From DATJPR01 sp963811705 (GTDB lineage: Bacteria; Bacteroidota; Ignavibacteria; UBA10030; UBA6906), in contig CAWESL010000003.1 in NCBI GenBank assembly GCA_963811705.1, forward strand, positions 372,001 to 436,000: a DNA stretch of 64,000 bases, in the 5' to 3' direction. Made by a program: the position numbers and the translations under genes. Positions 51,260 to 60,041 of this stretch are shown piece by piece (the stretch's first letter is position 1; the number at the start of each line of letters is the position of its first letter). The notes beneath the pieces are model-generated. The model was not told the DNA's origin and did no database searches. It saw only the letters and a list, made by a program, of their open reading frames with translations.

Positions 51260-52911
51260 GTCTGCAGGATACCTGGATTGAATCGCGGGATGTCCGCGTT
51301 ACATGAAGCCATCGCAATGCCGCGGGAGATCACCCTCCGGGTATCCACGGGGTCGATGATGCCGTCCACCCAGAGACGCGCCGCGGCGTAGACCGGATCC
51401 GTTTCGCGGTCATACCGCGAGCGGATCTCCTGGAGCAGAGCGGCCTGTTCCGTCGGCGTAATGCCGCCTCCGTTTTTCTCCTTCTGCTGCAATCGGATCC
51501 CGAGGAGGGTTTCGCTCGCCTGTTTTCCGCCCATCACGGCGATCTGGGCTGTCGGCCAGGCGACAATCAGTCTCGGATCGTAGGCCTTCCCGCACATGGC
51601 GTAATTTCCCGCGCCGAAACTGTTCCCGACGATGACGGTGAACTTTGGGACCACGCTGTTGGCCACCGCATTCACCATCTTCGCGCCATCCTTGATGATC
51701 CCGCCCTGCTCCGCACGGCTCCCGACCATGAATCCGGAGACGTCCTGCAGGAATACCAGCGGGATCAACTTCTGGTTGCAGTTCATGATGAACCGGGCCG
51801 CCTTGTCGGCGCTGTCACTATAAATGACACCGCCGACCTGCATTTCGCCTTTGCTGGTTTTGACGACCGTCCGCTGGTTGGCGACGATTCCCACGGCCCA
51901 TCCATCGATCCGTGCATAGCCGGTGATCAGCGATTTCCCATACCCCGCCTTGTACTCATCGAGTTCACTGTCATCGATCAGACGCGCAAGGAGTTCGTAC
52001 ATGTCGTACGGCTTCGCCCTGTCCGCCGGGATGATCCCGGAGATTTCTTCAACGGGGAATTTCGGAAGGCGAGCCTCGATGCGGTTGAATGGCGCCGGCG
52101 CTGACCGGCCCATTTTCTGGACGATGTTCCGGATTTGGTCGAGACACGTGGGATCGTCTGCGACTTTATAGTCGGTCACCCCGCTGACTTCCGAATGGAC
52201 AACGGCGCCGCCGAGCCGTTCATTGTCGATTTCCTCGCCGATGGCGGCCTTGACGAGATGCGATCCGGCGAGGAACAGACTGCCCGTTCCTTCAACGATC
52301 AGCGCTTCGTCACTCATGATCGGCAGATAGGCGCCACCGGCCACGCACGGGCCCATGATTGCAGCGATCTGGGGTATGCCCTTGGACGAGAGAACTGCGT
52401 TGTTGCGGAAGATCCTCCCGAAGTGATCGCGATCCGGAAAGATTTCACTTTGAAGAGGAAGAAAGACGCCTGCCGAATCAACCAGGTAGATAATCGGGAG
52501 GGTGTTCTCCAGGGCGATTTCCTGCGCGCGGAGGTTCTTTCTGCAGCTCATCGGAAACCATGCTCCGGCCTTGACCGTCGCATCGTTGGCCACCACCACG
52601 GTGTCCCGCCCGTGGACCTGGCCAATCCCGACCACGACGCCGGCGGAAGGTGCCCCGCCGAATTCCCCGTACATCTCCGCCGCCGCGAGCAGTCCGATTT
52701 CCAGGAACTCCGAGCCCGGATCGATCAGACGCGCGATCCGTTCGCGCGCCGTCAATTTCCCTTTCGCATGATGGCGTTCGATGGCAGCCTTCCCGCCTCC
52801 GTCAAGAGTCCGCGTTGCACGATCCCGCACCGCGGCAAGAAGCTTCTCGACGCTCTCCCTATTCCTCAGTGAGGAGGCGGATTGACCGACGGAGGATCCA
52901 ATGATCGGCAT
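51256..52911 (-). CDS. acyl-CoA carboxylase, carboxyltransferase (beta) subunit
   Basis: The 551-residue protein has the two crotonase-fold halves of a biotin-dependent carboxyltransferase: KGKLTARERIARLIDPGSEFLEIG, GGAPSAGVVVGIGQVHGR, GPCVAGGAYLPIMSDE, and FLQDVSGFMVGSRAEQGGIIKDGAKMV, SFGAGNYAMCGKAYDPR. It is closest in pattern to methylcrotonyl-/propionyl-CoA carboxylase beta subunits (leucine or propionate catabolism). The biotin carboxylase/biotin carrier alpha subunit is not in this window. It follows an acyl-CoA dehydrogenase gene (70-base gap). Confidence 0.93.
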   Translation of the reverse strand: MPIIGSSVGQSASSLRNRESVEKLLAAVRDRATRTLDGGGKAAIERHHAKGKLTARERIARLIDPGSEFLEIGLLAAAEMYGEFGGAPSAGVVVGIGQVHGRDTVVVANDATVKAGAWFPMSCRKNLRAQEIALENTLPIIYLVDSAGVFLPLQSEIFPDRDHFGRIFRNNAVLSSKGIPQIAAIMGPCVAGGAYLPIMSDEALIVEGTGSLFLAGSHLVKAAIGEEIDNERLGGAVVHSEVSGVTDYKVADDPTCLDQIRNIVQKMGRSAPAPFNRIEARLPKFPVEEISGIIPADRAKPYDMYELLARLIDDSELDEYKAGYGKSLITGYARIDGWAVGIVANQRTVVKTSKGEMQVGGVIYSDSADKAARFIMNCNQKLIPLVFLQDVSGFMVGSRAEQGGIIKDGAKMVNAVANSVVPKFTVIVGNSFGAGNYAMCGKAYDPRLIVAWPTAQIAVMGGKQASETLLGIRLQQKEKNGGGITPTEQAALLQEIRSRYDRETDPVYAAARLWVDGIIDPVDTRRVISRGIAMASCNADIPRFNPGILQT

Positions 52912-52981
52912 GCTGCGATCCCTTGCGTATCTCGAAATGTCCGAACGACCCTTTTCCTCTTGCGCGTGGCGGGACCTGGAT

Positions 52982-54142
52982 TCAGGTCCGGTTCAGCAGG
53001 CTTCGCGCAATGACCATCTTTTGGACTTCGGACGTGCCTTCACCGATCGTCATCAGTTTCACATCACGGTACAGCTTCTCGACCGGGAACTCCTTGATGA
53101 ACCCGTACCCGCCATGAATTTGCACTGCCTCCGACGCCGCCTTCGAAGCGATCTCGCTCGCAAAGTACTTGGCCTGCGACGCACGCACGGCAAAGGGTTG
53201 TCCTTCCGTTTTCGCCTGTGCCGCCAGGCGGGTCATCAAGCGTGCTGCGGAGGTCTCCGTCGCCATGTCGGCAAGCTTCCATTGGATCGCCTGAAATTCT
53301 CCGATCGATTTCCCGAATTGAACACGCTCCTTTGCATACGCAATGCTGGCGTCCAGCGCTCCCTGGGCAATCCCGACCGAGAGCGCGGCGATCCCGATGC
53401 GACCGCCGTCGAGGACTTTCAGGGCCTGCTTGAACCCATCACCGATGCCCCCAAGAATGTTCTCTTTCGGTACCCGGACATGGTCGAAGAGCAGCGTCGC
53501 GGTATCACTGCAGCGCATGCCGAGTTTATTCTCTTTCCTGCCGATCGTGAAGCCCGCCATTCCCTTTTCGAGGACGAACGCCGTGATGCTGTCGCGTGGG
53601 CGCGAGCTATCGGTCACTGCCATGATGACGTAGATCGACCCGACCGACCCCTGCGTGATAAACGCCTTGCTCCCGCTGATCACCCAGTCGGAACCTTCAA
53701 GATGGGCGATGGTTTTCATCCCTCCGGAGTCGCTTCCCGATCCCGGCTCCGTCAATCCCCAGGCGCCCAGGGCGCGGCCCGAGGCAAGTTCAGGGATGTA
53801 TTTCCGCCTCTGATCGTCGCTGCCGAAGAGCATGATGTGACCGGTACAAAGACTGTTATGCGAGGCGACGGTAAGCGCGATGGAAGGGTCGACACGTGCC
53901 AGCTCTTCGATGATCAGCGCTGCGTCGAAGTCGGACAAGCCGGCGCCGCCGAGGGCTTCGGGGCTGGTGATCCCCATGAACCCGAGTGCGGCCAAGCGAT
54001 GCACGATGTCGAACGGAAACTCCTGGGACTCGTCGAACCGCATGACGAAGGGCCGTATCTCCTTTTCCGCAAACGACCGGGCGGTCAGCCTGATCGCTTC
54101 CTGTTCCTCGGTCAACGCGAACGAATACCCGCTCTGCTCCAT
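52982..54142 (-). CDS. acyl-CoA dehydrogenase
   Basis: 386 residues of a FAD-dependent short/branched-chain acyl-CoA dehydrogenase: GFMGITSPEALGGAGLSDFD, GAWGLTEPGSGSDSGGM, KAFITQGSVGSIYVIM, IQWKLADMAT and the catalytic Glu368 in GEGTSEVQ. With carboxylase beta beside it, isovaleryl- or butyryl-CoA is the likely type of substrate. The ATG at 54142 follows GGAGG; a start seven codons earlier overlaps that site. Confidence 0.93.
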   Translation of the reverse strand: MEQSGYSFALTEEQEAIRLTARSFAEKEIRPFVMRFDESQEFPFDIVHRLAALGFMGITSPEALGGAGLSDFDAALIIEELARVDPSIALTVASHNSLCTGHIMLFGSDDQRRKYIPELASGRALGAWGLTEPGSGSDSGGMKTIAHLEGSDWVISGSKAFITQGSVGSIYVIMAVTDSSRPRDSITAFVLEKGMAGFTIGRKENKLGMRCSDTATLLFDHVRVPKENILGGIGDGFKQALKVLDGGRIGIAALSVGIAQGALDASIAYAKERVQFGKSIGEFQAIQWKLADMATETSAARLMTRLAAQAKTEGQPFAVRASQAKYFASEIASKAASEAVQIHGGYGFIKEFPVEKLYRDVKLMTIGEGTSEVQKMVIARSLLNRT

Positions 54143-54198
54143 GGCACCTCCGGAAAATTGCATGGGAACGACCTCCCAATGAAGAAACGCGCAGGGTT

Positions 54199-55170
54199 TC
54201 AGGGAAGTTCAGGAGATCTCCCTGCGGAATCACGATAATTGTCCAGCAGACGCGATGCTACGTCGTACGGGGAACAGGTTCCCTGCATGGCGTCCTCGAC
54301 TCCTTGTCGCAATAAGGCATCGCGTTGCGGGTTCCAGAAATCGAAATGCAGATGTTCAGACACCAGATCCCGGACGCGCTCTGCAACACGTGCACGTCTC
54401 CTCGCCACCAGCCCACCGCTGGATTCCAATCGCGCGCGGTGGTCCTGGATCTTCTGTGCCGTCTCGGTGATACCGATCCCTTCGCTTGCGGTGGTCTTCA
54501 CGACCTCGGGAGACCGATGTTCTTTCCCTCGGAAGTGGATGATCATTTGCAGCGCCATGACCGCCTGGTCGGCTCCGGCCCGGTCGGCCTTGTTCAGGAC
54601 AAACAGGTCGGCGATTTCCATCAGTCCCGCCTTCATTGCCTGGATCGAGTCACCGGATTCAGGAACGAGAACAACGACGGTGGTGTCTGCGGCGCCTGCG
54701 ATATCGAGTTCGGACTGCCCAACCCCCACGGTTTCGAGAAACACGATGTTCTTCCCCGCGGCATCGAGGATGTCCACGGCCTCCGCAGCTTTTCGGCTGA
54801 GGCCGCCGAGGCTTCCCCGTGATGCCATGCTCCGGATGAACACTCCCCCGTCATTTTCGACATCGGTCATTCGAACGCGGTCGCCCAGCAAGGCGCCGCC
54901 CGTGAAAGGACTCGTCGGGTCGACGGCGATAATCCCCACTTGGAGCCCGATCTGCCGGTAGTGCTGCGCAAGCCGGTTCGTCAGCGTGCTCTTCCCTGCG
55001 CCGGGTGGACCGGTGATGCCGACACGATACGCCCTCCCTGTCATGGGAAACAGTTCGGCGAGAAGATCCTGCGCCGCGGGATCGTCATTTTCAACAAGGC
55101 TGATCGCTCGCGCAATGGCCAGCGAAGACCCTGCCTTCAATCGATCCAGATCAACGCGCTGTCGTGCCAT
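54199..55170 (-). CDS. meaB: methylmalonyl-CoA mutase-associated GTPase MeaB
   Basis: A 323-residue SIMIBI-class G protein: P-loop GITGPPGAGKSTLTN (51-65), VGIIAVDPTSPFTGGALLGDRVRM, LETVGVGQSELDIAG and NKAD. MeaB (ArgK) loads and protects the B12 cofactor of methylmalonyl-CoA mutase. The mutase subunits are not in the window, but the neighbouring acyl-CoA genes fit a propionate-type pathway. The start overlaps the epimerase gene end by 20 bases. Confidence 0.93.
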   Translation of the reverse strand: MARQRVDLDRLKAGSSLAIARAISLVENDDPAAQDLLAELFPMTGRAYRVGITGPPGAGKSTLTNRLAQHYRQIGLQVGIIAVDPTSPFTGGALLGDRVRMTDVENDGGVFIRSMASRGSLGGLSRKAAEAVDILDAAGKNIVFLETVGVGQSELDIAGAADTTVVVLVPESGDSIQAMKAGLMEIADLFVLNKADRAGADQAVMALQMIIHFRGKEHRSPEVVKTTASEGIGITETAQKIQDHRARLESSGGLVARRRARVAERVRDLVSEHLHFDFWNPQRDALLRQGVEDAMQGTCSPYDVASRLLDNYRDSAGRSPELP

Positions 55171-56095
55171 GGGTCATCGCGTTGCGAAAGAAATCGACGG
55201 TTCTTCCGAGACCCTCTTCGAGGGAGACTTCCGGTGTCCATCCCAATTCGCGCTGGATCTTACCATAGCTCAGCACGCTGCGCAATTGTTCACCCTTTTT
55301 CGCCGGCGCATGCTTTTCATCGCACGGCGACCCCGTCTTCTTTCTGATGATCCGGAAGAGATCGTTGACGTCGCTTTCGACGCCCGTGCAGACGTTAAAC
55401 ACATCCGAGCGCGCGACCTCAAGCGCTTTCACGTTTGCGCGGACGACGTCTCCGACAAAGACATAGTCGCGTGTCTGTTTGCCGTCTCCATTGATCAGCG
55501 GCTGCCCGCCTGCCAGCATTCTGCTGGCAAAGATCGCAACCACGCCGGCTTCCCCCTCCGGGTTTTGCCGGGGGCCGTAGACGTTGGAGTAACGGAGACA
55601 GACCGAGTCAAGCTTGTAGACCGCGTGGTAATAGAAGAGATACTTCTCCGTCGTGAGCTTCGCAACACCATAGGGCGAGATCGGGCGCTGGGGGTGATCT
55701 TCATCCGCCGGAAAGTAGTCTTGCTCACCATAGGAAGCGCCGCCACTCGAAGCAAACACGACTTTCTTTACGCCCGTGGCCACGCAGGATTCGAAGAGAT
55801 TCAGCGCGCCAAGGATATTGACCGATGCATCGTAGACCGGGTCGTCGACGGAGCGTCGCACATCGATTTGCGCTGCGTGATGGTTCACCGCGTCGAAACG
55901 CCCCTGCACGAAGAGATCACGCACCGCCTTCGCATCGCCGATGTCCCCCTGAACCAGCGTCGCCTTCGGATTGAGGTTCGATTTCTTGCCGGAGGAGAGA
56001 TTATCGAGGACAACGACTTCATGTCCTGAAGAAATATAGGCGTCGACGATGTGAGAACCAATGAAACCGGCTCCGCCGGTCACAAGAATTTTCAT
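55151..56095 (-). CDS. NAD-dependent nucleotide-sugar epimerase/dehydratase
   Basis: A 314-residue extended short-chain dehydrogenase: NAD-binding GGAGFIGSHI, HHAAQIDVRRSVDDP, SSGGASYGE and the catalytic Tyr-x3-Lys in SPYGVAKLTTEKY, with CLRYSNVYGPRQ. The pattern is that of UDP-glucose 4-epimerase-like enzymes; substrate is not fixed. It feeds sugars to the glycosyltransferases of the same run. Confidence 0.9.
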   Translation of the reverse strand: MKILVTGGAGFIGSHIVDAYISSGHEVVVLDNLSSGKKSNLNPKATLVQGDIGDAKAVRDLFVQGRFDAVNHHAAQIDVRRSVDDPVYDASVNILGALNLFESCVATGVKKVVFASSGGASYGEQDYFPADEDHPQRPISPYGVAKLTTEKYLFYYHAVYKLDSVCLRYSNVYGPRQNPEGEAGVVAIFASRMLAGGQPLINGDGKQTRDYVFVGDVVRANVKALEVARSDVFNVCTGVESDVNDLFRIIRKKTGSPCDEKHAPAKKGEQLRSVLSYGKIQRELGWTPEVSLEEGLGRTVDFFRNAMTHGTTAR

Positions 56096-56110
56096 GACAT
56101 ATCCCTTCTT

Positions 56111-57439
56111 TTAGGCTTCACCGTGAAGAACCATGAGTCCAGCTGCGAGGTATCCGAGGAAAACCAAGAATGCCACGACGGCCGTACAGGCCACCGCAGA
56201 ACGATTTGCTCCGATTGCACTCCAGCGAGAGCGGTCGAAGAGCAGCGCCGCACCTGGGCCGAAGAATAGCGACAGCAGGGCAATTAACGGAAGTCTGTAT
56301 CGTGCTTCTGTGTGCATGATCACATGAGCTGCAGTCACAACGAGAATCACCGACGAGAGTATAAGAATTTCCTTCCTTTTTCCACAAAGCGCGAGAATGC
56401 CTCCCAGTCCACCCGCCCAGAGGACCACATCAGCACTCATCGCAACTGCCTGAACCCCGTGGTTGTCAGCGGTGGTCGACACCGGGTAGATCCAGAATAC
56501 TTCCATCTTCCGGACAAGGAGTCGGACCCACGCTGCCGGATGCGAGACAATCCAGTCGACGGCGATCTCCGCGTGAACACGATCACGAACGACTTCATCG
56601 GCGGAGTCCAGCGCAGGAAATCCGCGACGAGACGCCTCAACCTTTACCCAGGCATAGTACTGCGGGGGCAACGCTGTCGTCCCGTCGCTATAGGGATTGT
56701 TCCCCATGAGCAGCGATGTTCCGGAAAATGACGAGACGGGGACGAACGCATGATGGACCGTGTAATTTCGGATTGTCCAGGGGAGGAGACCCAGGACTGC
56801 AATCCCCGTTGCACATCCCAGGACGAGGATGCGTCGTTTTCCGGGAGCCGCCATCTTCAGCAGGAGAACACCGACCAAGGCGGCGATAACCACAAGACCG
56901 ATCGCGCGCGTCAAGGTCAGAGCAGCCAACAGGACCCCCAACAACGCCGCCAACCTGACGGTGGGTTTCCGCGTCAATCGAATCGCGATCCCCACGGCGA
57001 CGAGCATCAACACGACGTACAGTGCCTCGCTCTGAAGAACTGAACCGTAGATGATGAGGCTCGGATGGAAAGCGAGCATTCCCCCGGTGAACCAGGCGGC
57101 GACGATATCGCCGGTGATGTCCAGGACAAGAAGGAACCCAATGACCACCGCAAGCGCCCCGAGAGCGGCATTGAAGAGGATCATGGGGAAGATCGTCCGT
57201 CCGAACACCTCCAGCATCCCCGCGATGACAGCGGGATAACCCGGCGGCTTGACGGACCAGTCGCCGTTGGAATCCTGGAACATGTGATCGTCGATTATCC
57301 GTGTGGCAAGGAGAAGATATTCCTTCTCATCAGAAGTAAATGCCTGCTGATGCAACGGGATGGCAGTCGCGACCCGGAGAACCAATGCGAGTCCTGCCAG
57401 AACAAGGAGTGCTCGCGTGGACCGCACGGTCGGTTTCAT
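56111..57439 (-). CDS. GT39/ArnT-like membrane glycosyltransferase
   Basis: A 442-residue protein with about ten transmembrane helices and the GT-C features: an early FTSDEKEYLLLATRI loop with acidic catalytic-type residues, KPPGYPAVIAG, and a late HTEARYRLPLIALLSLFFG (the ERYRLP motif). Such enzymes transfer sugars from polyprenyl-phosphate donors on the periplasmic side. The ATG at 57439 overlaps the purD stop (ATGA); an ATG 9 bases upstream is also in frame. Confidence 0.87.
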   Translation of the reverse strand: MKPTVRSTRALLVLAGLALVLRVATAIPLHQQAFTSDEKEYLLLATRIIDDHMFQDSNGDWSVKPPGYPAVIAGMLEVFGRTIFPMILFNAALGALAVVIGFLLVLDITGDIVAAWFTGGMLAFHPSLIIYGSVLQSEALYVVLMLVAVGIAIRLTRKPTVRLAALLGVLLAALTLTRAIGLVVIAALVGVLLLKMAAPGKRRILVLGCATGIAVLGLLPWTIRNYTVHHAFVPVSSFSGTSLLMGNNPYSDGTTALPPQYYAWVKVEASRRGFPALDSADEVVRDRVHAEIAVDWIVSHPAAWVRLLVRKMEVFWIYPVSTTADNHGVQAVAMSADVVLWAGGLGGILALCGKRKEILILSSVILVVTAAHVIMHTEARYRLPLIALLSLFFGPGAALLFDRSRWSAIGANRSAVACTAVVAFLVFLGYLAAGLMVLHGEA

Positions 57440-58743
57440 CGGGACCATCGAAGTCCTTTGGCCCCGATGTCTCTCCGGAAGTGCATATCAGGAAACGATA
57501 TCGCCCGGATTTCCCGATACACGGTATCGATGGCTTCCCGAAGATTCCCTTCGCGATTCACGGCGGTGATGCCGAGGACGCGTCCCCCGGCAGTGACGAC
57601 GCGGCCATCCTTCTCCCTCGTCCCCGCATGAAAGACAAGGATGTCTTCACGGCCTTCCAGCGCGTCCAGCCCGTCGATGGGAAATCCCGAGGCATAGCCA
57701 CCCGGGTAGCCGCCGGAAGCCAGAACGACACAGACGGCGGCGCTCTGGCGTCTTGAATGTGACTGCTCCATTGTCTCAGTGGTGATCCTGGCTCTTGCCG
57801 ACTCACCCAGGAGCCGAAGGAAATCCCCGTCGAACAACGGGAGCACAACCTGTGTTTCCGGATCGCCGAACCGTGAATTATATTCGACGACCTTCGGCCC
57901 ATCCTTCGTGAACATCAACCCGATATAAAGGCACCCCCGGTAGGTCCGACCCTCGCGGGCCATCCCACGCAACGTGGGGACAAGAATCTCCCGTTCAACG
58001 ATTTCACGGATCCCCTCGGTGACACACGGGGCGGGTGCATACGCCCCCATCCCACCCGTGTTCTTGCCTTGATCACCATCGAGCGCACGCTTATGGTCCT
58101 GAGCCGGGTCGAGGAGAACATAGCGCTCACCGTCGGTGACGGCAAACAGTGAAGCTTCTTCACCGGTTAGGTGTTCCTCGACTATGACACTCGCACCAGC
58201 GTCACCAACGCCTGCGCCACCAAGAAATCCGTGAATCACCTCCAGGGCTTCGGCATCCGATGAGCAGATGACAACGCCCTTGCCGGCCGCCAGGCCATCG
58301 GCTTTCACGACGTAGGGCGGGCCGCTCTTACGAAGATAATCCTGGGCGGTTTCGACGTTCTGCTTGCTAAAGGCGGCATATCCTGCCGTCGGAATCGCGT
58401 GGCGCAACATGAAGGCTTTGGCGAACGACTTGCTCCATTCGAGTTCGCTCGCAGCTTTCGTCGGTCCGAAGATGGTCAAGCCGCTCTTCTGAAAACGATC
58501 CACGATCCCTGCCGCGAGCGGCACCTCAGGCCCCACAACAGTCAGATCAACATGGTGATCATGAACCGCCTTGATGATCCCTTCGTGGTCGTCCAACGCG
58601 ATCGGGAGAAGCTCCGCCAACCGGGCGATCCCGGGATTGCCGGGGGCACAAAAAATTCGTCCCTTGTCCGGACTTCGGGAAATCACCCAGACGATTGCGT
58701 GCTCCCTGCCACCGGAGCCGAGGACGAGGACATTGGTCTTCAT
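57436..58743 (-). CDS. purD: phosphoribosylamine-glycine ligase
   Basis: 435 residues with an ATP-grasp fold: NVLVLGSGGREHAI, GPEVPLAAGIVDRF, VVKADGLAAGKGVVI, DHKRALDGDQGKNTGGMGAY, EYNSRFGDPETQ and the C-terminal HFRRDIGAKGL. Second step of de novo purine synthesis. It lies between two glycosyltransferase genes, with 4-base overlaps on both sides. Confidence 0.96.
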   Translation of the reverse strand: MKTNVLVLGSGGREHAIVWVISRSPDKGRIFCAPGNPGIARLAELLPIALDDHEGIIKAVHDHHVDLTVVGPEVPLAAGIVDRFQKSGLTIFGPTKAASELEWSKSFAKAFMLRHAIPTAGYAAFSKQNVETAQDYLRKSGPPYVVKADGLAAGKGVVICSSDAEALEVIHGFLGGAGVGDAGASVIVEEHLTGEEASLFAVTDGERYVLLDPAQDHKRALDGDQGKNTGGMGAYAPAPCVTEGIREIVEREILVPTLRGMAREGRTYRGCLYIGLMFTKDGPKVVEYNSRFGDPETQVVLPLFDGDFLRLLGESARARITTETMEQSHSRRQSAAVCVVLASGGYPGGYASGFPIDGLDALEGREDILVFHAGTREKDGRVVTAGGRVLGITAVNREGNLREAIDTVYREIRAISFPDMHFRRDIGAKGLRWSR

Positions 58744-60041
58744 GACATGACCATCCTCTCAAAGATGCTGACCAGTTGCCGGGTCAGGACCTCTCTATTA
58801 TATTTCTGGATGATTTCGGACGAGGGAGGGGCGAGTGCATGGTGCTCGTATTCGTCAAAGTACGCCTCGATCGCACGCTTGATCCCTTCCACGTCACGGG
58901 GCATGACAACACGACCTCCCGCCTCCAGAATAGTCTGCTTGATGAAACCTTCAGGCGCAAGCCCCAGGATGGGCTTTCCGGCGCCGATGTACTCGTAGGT
59001 CTTGCCGGGCGATCCGACCTCGTCGCCGACGATCATCCAGAGAACGTCGGACGCAACGACTTCCTGGAGGCACTCACGATGGGGCAGGTAGCCAAGAACT
59101 TTCACCGTATCCTGCAGTCCCAGCCGGACCACCAGTTTCGTGTTCTCTTCCCTGAAGTTTCCCACAAATACCGCTTCGATCCGTCCACGGAGTTTGGGCC
59201 GTTCCTGGAACAACGAAGCAAGTGCCATCAGAAAATGGTCCGGCACCCGGTCTTCCCAGAACACGCCAGCGTACGTGATCCGCATTTTCGACGCGGACTT
59301 CGGAAGTTTTGTCTGCGTTGAAGCGTTCGCGATCGCAAGATCCTCGGGATCATACCCCTGCGGGATGATATCGATGTCGTGATACGTCAGAAATTTGTAG
59401 CGTTTGATGAGAAGCTCTTTGACGCGCCTGTTCGTCGTGACGATATGACTGCTCGCGCGGATGGCGCGCTTTTCGAGCTGGATGTGCCTGAGGCGGTGAA
59501 GAGGCGTTGCGTAGAATTTGAACGGATAGTCTACCCACGGATCACGGTAATCGAAGACAAGCGGACGGTTGATTTTCCGTTTGATCGCCGCGCCGATCAG
59601 AAAGTCGGTGAAGGGGGGAGCCGTCGTGAAGATGAGATCAAAGTGCTTCTCCGCGTGCAATGCCAGGGCTTTCGCCACCGCCCTCCGTTTCCACCCGATC
59701 TTGTTGTCGGGGATGAAGAACGTATCGCTGACTTTGCTCATGAACCGCCGGATCCGTTCCGGAGGAAGATCGACAATCTCGCCCTTTTTCCAGATCCGTC
59801 CCGGCCCCGCGGTCGAGGTCCGGATGATTTCGACCGGTTTTCCGGAGAGTTCCTGAAGCAGGGATTCATCGCGGGCGACGTAGCCATGCGGCTCAACGGT
59901 GAGCACGGTTGGATGCCACCCGAACTCCGGGAAGTACTTCACAAACTTCAACGTGCGTTGCACGCCGCTCAGTCCCATCGGCGGGAAATAGTAGGCGACG
60001 ACTAGAACCTTGCGCGGGGGGAAATCGGATGTCTTGCTCAT
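58740..60041 (-). CDS. GT4-type glycosyltransferase
   Basis: The 433-residue protein has a GT-B fold: VLVVAYYFPPMGLSGVQRTLKFVKYFPEFGW at the N-terminus (the acceptor-side Gly-rich loop), FDYRDPWVDYP mid-protein, and a donor-side VKVLGYLPHRECLQEVVASDVLWMI then GSPGKTYEYIGAGKPIL, with the E-x-x-x-x-x-KP pattern. No membrane helices. Probably a surface-polysaccharide glycosyltransferase; substrate unknown. It starts one base inside the stop of the M24 peptidase gene. Confidence 0.88.
   Translation of the reverse strand: MSKTSDFPPRKVLVVAYYFPPMGLSGVQRTLKFVKYFPEFGWHPTVLTVEPHGYVARDESLLQELSGKPVEIIRTSTAGPGRIWKKGEIVDLPPERIRRFMSKVSDTFFIPDNKIGWKRRAVAKALALHAEKHFDLIFTTAPPFTDFLIGAAIKRKINRPLVFDYRDPWVDYPFKFYATPLHRLRHIQLEKRAIRASSHIVTTNRRVKELLIKRYKFLTYHDIDIIPQGYDPEDLAIANASTQTKLPKSASKMRITYAGVFWEDRVPDHFLMALASLFQERPKLRGRIEAVFVGNFREENTKLVVRLGLQDTVKVLGYLPHRECLQEVVASDVLWMIVGDEVGSPGKTYEYIGAGKPILGLAPEGFIKQTILEAGGRVVMPRDVEGIKRAIEAYFDEYEHHALAPPSSEIIQKYNREVLTRQLVSIFERMVMS

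Noticed and set aside
52901..54238. 445-codon plus-strand frame opposite the acyl-CoA dehydrogenase
   Set aside because: Antisense shadow; no ribosome site and no recognisable motif.
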